Source of the DNA: Eubacteriales bacterium
GTDB lineage: Bacteria > Bacillota_A > Clostridia > Christensenellales > Aristaeellaceae
Reading direction: 5' to 3'
Assembly (NCBI GenBank): GCA_030528845.1
Contig: JAUMYC010000047.1
Location: 1-11,253, forward strand
DNA length: 11,253 bases
Shown here: positions 5,857 to 11,253 of the stretch, piece after piece
Layout: every line of letters starts with the position of its first letter
Numbering within the stretch: position 1 is the first letter of the stretch
Notes under the pieces: model-generated
Seen by the model: only the letters and a program-made list of their open reading frames with translations
Database searches by the model: none
Told to the model about the DNA's origin: nothing
Program-made: the position numbers and the translations under genes

Positions 5857-7218
5857 TCAGATATGCAGGATATGCGAGGAGATGACAAAGAGGAATACCA
5901 GCGAGAGCGCGTCTACGATGGTGGCGAGGATGGGGCTGGCCATCAGGGCCGGGTCGAGCTTGACGAGCTTGGCCAGCACGGGCAGCGCGCAGCCGAGCGC
6001 CTTGGCGAGGATGACCGTGAGGAACAGGGCGATGCCCACGGACAGGGCGACGCCCCATGTGAAGCCGTTGAGGAAGACGAGCCGCAGGATGTTGAGCGCG
6101 GCGAGGATCACGCCTACGATCAGCGCCACGCGCAGCTCCTTCCAGATGAGCTTGCCCACGTCGCGCGGCTGGATCTCGCCGAGGGCGAGGCCTCGGATGG
6201 TGAGCGTAGAGGCTTGACTGCCGCAGTTGCCGCCCGTGCCCATGAGCATGGGCATGCAGGAGGTCAGCGCCACGCCGATGGCGCCGCTGGCCACGAGCAG
6301 GCCTTCGTAGCGCGTGATGATCAGCCCGGTGAACATGGCCGAGAACATGAGCAGCAAAAGCCAGGGCATGCGGTTTTTCACGAGGGTCATCACGGGGGTC
6401 TTGAGATAGGTGTCGTCCGCCGGGGTCATGGCGGCCATTTTTTCGAAGTCCTCGGTGTTTTCCTCTTCGATGACGTCCATGATATCATCGGCGGTGACGA
6501 TGCCCACGAGGCGGTCTTCATCATCCACGACGGGGATGGCCATCAGGTCGTAGCGGCGCACCTTTTCCGCCACGATCTCCTGATCGTCGAGCGTGCGCAC
6601 GCGCACGGGGTTGGGCGTCATGAGCTCGGAGACGGGCGTCTCCGCCGGGGAGAGGATGAGCCGGCGCAGAGGCACGGTGCCCTGCAGGCGGCGGCGCTCG
6701 TCGATGACGTAGAGGGTGTAGATGGTCTCCTTGTCCAGACCCGTGCGGCGGATCTCGTCAAAGGCCTCGCGCACGGTCATGGGGGTGTGAAATTCGCAGT
6801 ATTCGATCGTCATGATCGAGCCCGCGCTGTTTTCGGGATAGCGCAGGAATTGGTTGATCAGCTCGCGCGTCTGTTCGTCCGCGTTCATGAGCACGCGGCG
6901 CACTACGCCCGCGGGCAGCTCTTCGAGAAAATCGATCGTGTCGTCCAGATACATCTCCTCGAGCAGAGAATGGATCTCGGCGTCGCCGATGATCTCGATC
7001 AGCTCGCGCTGCTTGTCGCTTTCGAGATAGGAAAACACCTCGGCGGCGACGTCCTTGGGCAAAATGCGGTAGACAAGCAGCATCTTTTCCCGGTCGAGTT
7101 CAGAGAGATAGAGCGCGATATCGACGCTGGTGAGCATCGTCAGGGCGCCGCGCAGCTGGCTGTGCCGCCCGGAGCCGAGCATTTCGTTGAGCCGTTCGGC
7201 GATCATTTCCCGGTTCAT
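5857..7218 (-). CDS. mgtE: Magnesium transporter MgtE
   Basis: This is a 453-residue Mg2+ channel/transporter of normal family length. A cytosolic helical N domain (about 20-128) is followed by a tandem CBS pair (about 133-195 and 197-252), which together sense cytosolic Mg2+ and close the pore. The membrane domain starts near 286 and has about five segments. The signature PMLMGTGGN (323-331) and the pore Asp in IVDAL (D436) are intact; the protein ends shortly after the last helix. ATG 7218 is chosen because AAAGGGGAG (7235-7227) precedes it by eight bases; the open frame runs about 100 codons further upstream, but that stretch is leader RNA and is not conserved-looking. The gene is preceded by a good promoter and a leader of about 200 bases, and followed by ttcA. 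Confidence 0.95.
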   Translation of the reverse strand: MNREMIAERLNEMLGSGRHSQLRGALTMLTSVDIALYLSELDREKMLLVYRILPKDVAAEVFSYLESDKQRELIEIIGDAEIHSLLEEMYLDDTIDFLEELPAGVVRRVLMNADEQTRELINQFLRYPENSAGSIMTIEYCEFHTPMTVREAFDEIRRTGLDKETIYTLYVIDERRRLQGTVPLRRLILSPAETPVSELMTPNPVRVRTLDDQEIVAEKVRRYDLMAIPVVDDEDRLVGIVTADDIMDVIEEENTEDFEKMAAMTPADDTYLKTPVMTLVKNRMPWLLLLMFSAMFTGLIITRYEGLLVASGAIGVALTSCMPMLMGTGGNCGSQASTLTIRGLALGEIQPRDVGKLIWKELRVALIVGVILAALNILRLVFLNGFTWGVALSVGIALFLTVILAKALGCALPVLAKLVKLDPALMASPILATIVDALSLVFLFVISSHILHI

Positions 7219-7226
7219 GGATATGT

Positions 7227-7290
7227 CTCCCCTTTCCGTCTGTTCGTGTGCCTTTCGGCGCTTCCCGCGCCGCATCGGTGAAAAGGGGAA
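7227..7290 (-). promoter_or_regulatory. Candidate RBS-sequestering stem in the mgtE leader
   Basis: On the minus strand, TTCCCCTTT (7290-7282) is complementary over nine positions (one G-U pair) to AAAGGGGAG (7235-7227), the mgtE ribosome binding site. Between them CGGCGC-GGGAA-GCGCCG (7272-7256) forms its own hairpin and would bring the two arms together. The sequestering arm begins seven bases after the stop of the upstream ORF, so a ribosome held at the end of that ORF should free the mgtE start. Confidence 0.55.
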
Positions 7291-7297
7291 GGCTCGT

Positions 7298-7372
7298 TCA
7301 GCGGGCCGGAGGGCGGACGCTCCCGGCCCTGCATAGGCCTTCCTTTGCGCATCTTCGACCGACGTCGTCCAT
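7298..7372 (-). CDS. Putative 24-residue leader peptide upstream of mgtE
   Basis: ATG 7372-7370 opens a 24-codon frame ending in TGA at 7300-7298. GGAGGT (7386-7381) lies eight bases upstream, which is a better ribosome binding site than many genes here have. The peptide begins with two acidic residues after Met (MDDVGRR) and ends basic and proline-containing (RPPAR). Its 3' half overlaps a 7-bp hairpin GGGCCGG/CCGGCCC (7329-7323 with 7309-7303). It sits wholly inside the mgtE leader. No homology is recognised; it could be chance, but position and ribosome binding site suggest a translated regulatory ORF, like mgtL ahead of mgtA in enterobacteria. Confidence 0.5.
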   Translation of the reverse strand: MDDVGRRCAKEGLCRAGSVRPPAR

Positions 7373-7428
7373 CCGGCTTCACCTCCGAAAGATAAAATAG
7401 GTTCTGCGGCCGTTTCGGGCCGTTTTTC

Positions 7429-7457
7429 AGCATACAACGCAAAGCGGGCGCTGTCAA
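7429..7457 (-). promoter_or_regulatory. Promoter of the mgtE-ttcA operon
   Basis: On the minus strand a perfect TTGACA (7457-7452) is followed after 17 bases by TATGCT (7434-7429, 4 of 6). Transcription should start near 7422, leaving a leader of about 200 bases before the mgtE ATG. Confidence 0.78.
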
Positions 7458-7587
7458 GCATGCGGCGGGGGCGGCGCGTTTTTTTACCTGCGCCCGCGCG
7501 CGGCGGCATGCAACACAAAGCCCGGCTTTTTCGTCTGAAAATTCAAGGGCATGCCGCAAAATGAACATACACGGCGGGCTCGATATT

Positions 7588-7739
7588 ATGATATAATAAG
7601 GTTTAGGAATCCGCACAGCGGATTCCGGGTCGAAAGCCCGCGTCAGCGTGGTTTTCGACAAACATGATATAATAAGGTTTAGGAATCCGCGCAGCGGATT
7701 CCGGGTCGAAAGCCCGCGTCAGCGTGGTTTTCGACAAAC
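7588..7739 (+). repeat. Two tandem 76-bp units with promoter box and hairpins
   Basis: Copy 1 (7588-7663) and copy 2 (7664-7739) appear identical except at one base in a hairpin loop (A7615 versus G7691). Each begins with ATGATATAATAAGG and contains a 9-bp hairpin GGAATCCGC/GCGGATTCC (7606-7614 with 7618-7626 in copy 1). A longer stem follows, GTCGAAA...TTTCGAC (7629-7635 with 7653-7659), which continues inward with one bulge to loop GTCA. A decayed third start, ATAATTATAATAAAG, follows at 7740. The 7458-7587 stretch before the units holds only a spaced inverted repeat GCGGCATGC (7503-7511) / GCATGCCGC (7549-7557). Confidence 0.9.
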
Positions 7740-7750
7740 ATAATTATAAT
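7589..7750 (+). promoter_or_regulatory. Three successive -10 boxes ahead of the PBP gene
   Basis: Perfect TATAAT boxes occur at 7592-7597, 7668-7673 and 7745-7750. The first two are extended (TGATATAAT) and repeat with the 76-bp unit; the third lacks TG. None has a convincing -35 at 16-18 bases. The PBP start follows the last box by 47 bases, so any of the three could supply its transcript. Confidence 0.5.
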
Positions 7751-7797
7751 AAAGAATACGGATGATAAAAAGACCCCCGACACGGAGGAATGGAGAT

Positions 7798-10230
7798 ATG
7801 TCGATTTTCACCCCACGGCGCAGAGAGCCGAATTTTCTTTTGGAGGTCGTGCTGACGACGGTGAAGGTGCTGTTTTTGACGGTGCTGATCATCGCGGTGA
7901 CGGGCACGGGGCTTTTGCTGGGCGTAGCGAAGGCGTGGCTGGACACGACGCCGGACCTGGACCTGAGCACCTTCGATGCGATGGCCAAGACGACCTTCAT
8001 CTACGACAAATACGGAAACCTGATCACGGATTATAAAGGAACGGAAAACCGCGTGGACGCAGAATGGGAAGAGCTTCCGCAGGATCTGATCGACGCGATC
8101 ATCGCCGTGGAGGATCAGCGCTTTTTCAGCCATAACGGCGTGGACGCAAAGCGCATCGCGGGCGCGTTTGTTTCCAATTTGATCAACGCGGGCTCGCAGG
8201 GCGGCTCCACCATCACGCAGCAGCTGATCAAGCTGACGATGCTCTCCTCGGAGCAGACCTACAAGCGCAAGCTGCAGGAGGCCTATCTTGCGCTGCAGCT
8301 CGAGGCCGTGCTCTCCAAAGAGGAGATCCTGCTGCAATACTGCAACACGATCTATCTGGGCGGCTCGAACTACGGCGTGAAGGTCGCGGCGCAGGATTAT
8401 TTCGGCAAGGAGCTGCAGGAGCTCTCTCTGCGCGAATGCGCCATGCTCGCGCGCATCATCCGCAACCCTTACCGCTACAACCCCCGCCTGAACGTCTACA
8501 GCCGCCAGACGCCGGAGGTCTCCGAGGACGGGGCGGATTATGTGCTCGGGCTCATGCTGGAGCAGGAGCGCATCACGCAGGCGGAGTATGACGCGGCCAT
8601 GGCCGAGAGCCTGAACGTGATAGAGGTCTCCTCGTCCTCCTCGCAGGAGCTGTACGACCACGCGTATTATGTGGAATACGCCATTTACGACGTGGTGACG
8701 AAGATGCTGCGCATGGAAGGGCTGGAGGACACGAGCCTGAACCGCAGCCGCATGGAGCAGAAGCTGCGCACCGGCGGCTACAGCATCTATACCGCGCTGG
8801 ACCCGGCTGTGCAGGAGGCCGCGCAATACGTCGTCTCCAACTGGAACAGCTACCCCAAAATGCGCTATGACAGCGACAGCACCTACCGCCAGTCGCTGGG
8901 CAACGGCGAATACCTCGAGACCATCGAGCCGCAGGCCGCCGTGGCCGTGGTGGACTGGACCACGGGCGAGCTGGCCGCGATCATCGGCGGGCGCTCTACG
9001 CCCACGGCCAAAAAGCAGCTCAACCGAACCTATCAGATGAACATGCCGGTCGGCTCGTCCATCAAGCCGCTCTCGGTCTATGGGCCGGCGTTCGATCTGG
9101 GCCTTTCTCCCGGCTCGCCCACGATCAACGCGCCCATCCCCATCTCCGGCTGGAATACGGAGACCGGCTATCCGGAAAACTACGGCGGGGGCGGCTTCAA
9201 CGGCGTGGAGACGCTGCGGCGGGCGATCAACAAATCGCACAATACGGCCACGGCGTGGGCGCTGTATATGTACGTCGGCATCGAAAACTCCGTCAATTAC
9301 CTCCTGCGCATGGGCATTTCCTCGGAGCATATCTCCGCCACGGGCTCGGGCCTTGCGCTGGGCACGAGCGGCATCTCCATGATCGAGATGGCCGCCGCCT
9401 ATGCCGCCATCATCAACCGGGGCGTGTATCAGGAGCCCTACGCCTTCACGGCGGTCTATAACGACGACGGCAGCCTGTATATGTCCGTGCAGGATATACA
9501 GATCCGCCGCAGGGTGTTCCAGGAATCCACCGCGTGGATGCTCATCGACGTGCTGGAGGGCTGCGTGAGCGGCAGCGGCACGGGCTCGAAGGCCAAGTTC
9601 GGCAACCAGACCGTGGCCGGCAAGACGGGCACGAACTCGGACGCGCGCGGCGTCACCTTCGCCGGCTTCACGGGCTATTATTCCTGCGCGGTGTGGATCG
9701 GCCATGATAACTACAGGCCGCTGGTCTCCAGCGCGACGGGCGGCAGCTATGCCGCGCCGCTGTGGGCCACGGTCATGAAGGCCATCTACAAAGCCAAGGA
9801 GATCACGGAGGACAGGCCGCTCAAGTGGTGCTCCTATGAAGACGCGGGACTGGTCAAGGCGTATGCCTGCGCGGTCTCCGGCATGAAGCCCACGGACGCC
9901 TGCAAGCGCGACGCGAACGGCTACGACGTCACCACCGATTATTACGCGGCGGGCACGCAGCCCAGCGCCTATTGCAACATGCACCGCTTCGTCACCCTCT
10001 GCACCGAGACGCACCTCGCCGCGGGCGAATATTGCAGCAGCGACGTCTACGGCTGCATCTACATCCCGGACGGGCACCCGCTGCGCAACGGAACGGCGAA
10101 GAATGTGCGCAAATACTTCTGGGGCGCGTCCACCAGGCGCGACGCCACGACGATCGACCGCTGCACCTCCTGCACCGCGCCGGTCTACGAGCCGGAATGG
10201 GACTGGAGCGACGTGCCGGAGATCGGCTGA
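7798..10230 (+). CDS. Class A penicillin-binding protein (PBP1A family)
   Basis: This 810-residue bifunctional enzyme polymerises lipid II into glycan strands and cross-links the peptides outside the membrane. A short basic cytoplasmic N-terminus precedes one membrane helix (about 20-44). The GT51 domain shows EDQRFFSHNGVD with catalytic E105, GGSTITQQ (135-142), RKLQE, and KEEILLQYCN from K174. The transpeptidase has the acyl-serine motif S420-S-I-K423, S480-H-N482, and K609-T-G611. Beyond it, residues 678-792 form a tail with nine cysteines (C678 to C792) and no PASTA domain. ATG 7798 is chosen for GGAGG (7784-7788); the in-frame ATG 7762 lies before that site. It resembles ponA/mrcA, but I do not assign a symbol. 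Neighbouring promoter repeats suggest unusual expression. Confidence 0.95.
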   Translation: MSIFTPRRREPNFLLEVVLTTVKVLFLTVLIIAVTGTGLLLGVAKAWLDTTPDLDLSTFDAMAKTTFIYDKYGNLITDYKGTENRVDAEWEELPQDLIDAIIAVEDQRFFSHNGVDAKRIAGAFVSNLINAGSQGGSTITQQLIKLTMLSSEQTYKRKLQEAYLALQLEAVLSKEEILLQYCNTIYLGGSNYGVKVAAQDYFGKELQELSLRECAMLARIIRNPYRYNPRLNVYSRQTPEVSEDGADYVLGLMLEQERITQAEYDAAMAESLNVIEVSSSSSQELYDHAYYVEYAIYDVVTKMLRMEGLEDTSLNRSRMEQKLRTGGYSIYTALDPAVQEAAQYVVSNWNSYPKMRYDSDSTYRQSLGNGEYLETIEPQAAVAVVDWTTGELAAIIGGRSTPTAKKQLNRTYQMNMPVGSSIKPLSVYGPAFDLGLSPGSPTINAPIPISGWNTETGYPENYGGGGFNGVETLRRAINKSHNTATAWALYMYVGIENSVNYLLRMGISSEHISATGSGLALGTSGISMIEMAAAYAAIINRGVYQEPYAFTAVYNDDGSLYMSVQDIQIRRRVFQESTAWMLIDVLEGCVSGSGTGSKAKFGNQTVAGKTGTNSDARGVTFAGFTGYYSCAVWIGHDNYRPLVSSATGGSYAAPLWATVMKAIYKAKEITEDRPLKWCSYEDAGLVKAYACAVSGMKPTDACKRDANGYDVTTDYYAAGTQPSAYCNMHRFVTLCTETHLAAGEYCSSDVYGCIYIPDGHPLRNGTAKNVRKYFWGASTRRDATTIDRCTSCTAPVYEPEWDWSDVPEIG

Positions 10231-10246
10231 CGGACAACAAAAGAAA

Positions 10247-10319
10247 GCCCCTTTTCTTTGCAAAGAGAAAAGGGGCCCCGCTTTTTGCGGGCGGCCCGAG
10301 CGGCAGGAATGCCGCCCGC
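10247..10319 (+). terminator. Hairpin cluster after the PBP gene, probable terminator
   Basis: GCCCCTTTTCT (10247-10257) pairs perfectly over 11 bp with 10266-10276. TTTTT (10282-10286) follows after five bases, which is imperfect for a terminator. CCCGC/GCGGG (10277-10281 with 10287-10291) forms a hairpin whose right arm is also the start of a 9-bp stem GCGGGCGGC/GCCGCCCGC (10287-10295 with 10311-10319). The last two are mutually exclusive. No separate promoter is seen before the next gene, so termination may be partial. Confidence 0.55.
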
Positions 10320-10374
10320 CTTTGGAGGATCCCTTGGCGCTTGGAGGGAGAAGCCGGAAAGGAGAAATGAAAAA

Positions 10375-11178
10375 ATGACCAAAACGCTCTATGTGACCGA
10401 TCTGGACGGGACGCTCCTGCGCAAAGACCAGACGCTCTCTCCCTTTACCTGCGAGACGATCAACGCGCTGGTGGAACAGGGCATGCTCTTTTCCTTCGCC
10501 ACGGCGCGCTCGATCGTGACCGGCCGCAAGGTGACCGCCGGGCTCGTGCCGCAGGTGCCGCAGATCGTCTACAACGGCTGCTTTATCGTGCGCCGGAGCG
10601 GCGAGCGGCTCTGGACGCGCTTTTTTGCCCGGCGGGAGAGCGCGGAGATCTTGCGGGCGCTGCTGGAGGCGGGGGTCGTCCCCATCGTGTATTCCGTCAT
10701 CGGCGGGGAGGAGAAATTTTCGTTTGACCCGGCGCGCGCGAACCGGGCCACGCTCGAATTCAACGAGAGCCGCAGGGGAGACCCGCGGCAGAATTACGTT
10801 TCCGCCTATGAAGACCTTGGCGAGATCTTTTATTTCACCTGCATCGACGCGCCGGAGCGGCTCGGGCCGCTCTACGAGCGCCTGCGCGGGAAGTACCATT
10901 GCGTGTACGGCAGGGATATTTACTCGGGCGAGCAGTGGCTGGAGGTCATGGCGTGTACGAAGGCCGAAGCGGCGCTGCGGCTCAAGGAGCTGTTCGATTG
11001 CGATCGGCTCGTGTGCTTTGGCGACGGAAAGAACGATATCCCCATGTTTGAGATCGCGGACGAATGCTATGCCGTCGAAAACGCGGATGCGCAGCTCAAG
11101 GCTATCGCAACGGGCGTGATCGGCTCCAATATGGAGGACGGCGTCGCGCGCTGGCTGCGGGAGCACGCCGAGTTTTAG
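10375..11178 (+). CDS. Cof-type HAD-IIB family phosphatase (second copy)
   Basis: This 267-residue cytoplasmic hydrolase has motif I DLDGT (D9, D11), motif II T43 in ATAR (where TGR is usual), motif III K196 in CTKAEAAL, and motif IV CFGDGKNDIPMF with D217 and D221. A C2-type cap lies between motifs II and III. The family removes phosphate from sugars, nucleotides or cofactors; the substrate is unknown. It is clearly diverged from the HAD protein at 657-1427. ATG 10375 is chosen because AAAGGAG (10358-10364) precedes it by 10 bases. An ATG at 10367 is too close to that site and gives only Met-Lys-Lys-stop, overlapping the real start as ATGA. It follows the PBP gene by 144 bases and may be cotranscribed by readthrough. 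Confidence 0.9.
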   Translation: MTKTLYVTDLDGTLLRKDQTLSPFTCETINALVEQGMLFSFATARSIVTGRKVTAGLVPQVPQIVYNGCFIVRRSGERLWTRFFARRESAEILRALLEAGVVPIVYSVIGGEEKFSFDPARANRATLEFNESRRGDPRQNYVSAYEDLGEIFYFTCIDAPERLGPLYERLRGKYHCVYGRDIYSGEQWLEVMACTKAEAALRLKELFDCDRLVCFGDGKNDIPMFEIADECYAVENADAQLKAIATGVIGSNMEDGVARWLREHAEF

Positions 11179-11253
11179 CAGGGACGGGATGGGGGACGGG
11201 GGGGAGCCCCATAATATGTTTAATGAAAATTGGTTTAGAGGGCCGCCCCAAAA
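11179..11253. other. Non-coding end of window
   Basis: A G-rich stretch (to about 11205) is followed by AT-rich sequence. I find no terminator hairpin with a T tract, no complete promoter and no gene start in these 75 bases. Confidence 0.5.

Noticed and set aside
5086..7281. A 731-codon open frame on the plus strand, antisense to ttcA and mgtE
   Set aside because: It shows the same compositional shadow; the opposite strand carries complete TtcA and MgtE motifs with proper ribosome binding sites.
7219..7422. M-box (ykoK) magnesium riboswitch in the mgtE leader
   Set aside because: The conserved GGUGAGGCUCC and AUGGGUCAACAG-type segments I know are not recognisable; GGAGGTGAAGCC is better explained as the ribosome binding site of the short ORF. 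A covariance search could overturn this.
7762..7797. ATG at 7762 as start of the PBP
   Set aside because: It has no ribosome binding site, while GGAGG at 7784-7788 is correctly spaced for ATG 7798.
10367..10378. Three-codon ORF Met-Lys-Lys overlapping the second HAD start
   Set aside because: It is only two bases from the GGAG site, too close for initiation; most likely incidental.
7744..11166. A 1140-codon open frame on the minus strand, antisense to the PBP and second HAD genes
   Set aside because: It is a shadow of GC-rich codon usage: its product is full of Arg, His, Gly, Val and Asp with no domain, and it runs across two conserved genes and their gap.
11179..11253. Possible promoter around CATAAT or, on the minus strand, TATTAT
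   Set aside because: No -35 box at 16-18 bases on either strand and no gene start in view.

Overview
This window looks like chromosomal housekeeping sequence from a GC-rich, low-complexity-leader Firmicute, most likely an uncultured gut-type member of the Clostridia. The reasons are strong AGGAGG-type ribosome binding sites on nearly every gene, sigma-A style promoters (TTGACA/TATAAT with 17-bp spacers), intrinsic terminators, a clostridial-type class A penicillin-binding protein, and GTAGGGGCG...CGCCC palindromic intergenic repeats. The genus cannot be fixed from sequence alone. I see no transposase, integrase, phage or CRISPR genes.

Layout. Positions 1-52 hold the 3' part of a tRNA-Arg(ACG), followed by its terminator. 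A NUDIX hydrolase (135-554, +) converges through a shared hairpin on a Cof-type HAD phosphatase (657-1427, -). That phosphatase is divergent from a secreted PpiC/SurA-like foldase (1591-2742, +); their promoters lie back to back at 1475-1537. After a strong terminator comes a roughly 460-bp spacer with an array of four palindromic repeats. Next is a promoter overlaid by nested palindromes, driving a small FmdB-type zinc-ribbon protein (3207-3425) and murA (3576-4835). The 4836-5100 spacer contains a 19-bp perfect hairpin, a degenerate duplicated segment and a terminator. On the minus strand, mgtE (7218 to 5857) and a TtcA-like tRNA thiolase (5823 to 5101) form an operon behind a leader of about 200 nt. 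Two near-identical 76-bp tandem units, each with an extended -10 box and two hairpins, precede a class A PBP (7798-10230, +). A second Cof-type HAD phosphatase follows (10375-11178, +).

How the genes relate. Envelope functions dominate: murA makes the first committed peptidoglycan precursor, the class A PBP polymerises and cross-links the wall, and the PpiC-like protein probably helps fold exported proteins. The rest are small-molecule or nucleotide phosphatases (NUDIX and two HADs), magnesium uptake (mgtE) and tRNA modification (ttcA). The partial tRNA-Arg(ACG) has C at position 32, the base that TtcA thiolates in enterobacterial tRNA-Arg.

The most interesting feature is the mgtE leader. 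I do not see an M-box riboswitch. Instead there is a 24-codon upstream ORF with a strong ribosome binding site. Just after its stop is a 9-nt segment complementary to the mgtE ribosome binding site. This is the architecture of translational attenuation, and could be a peptide-based magnesium sensor. It is inferred from sequence only.
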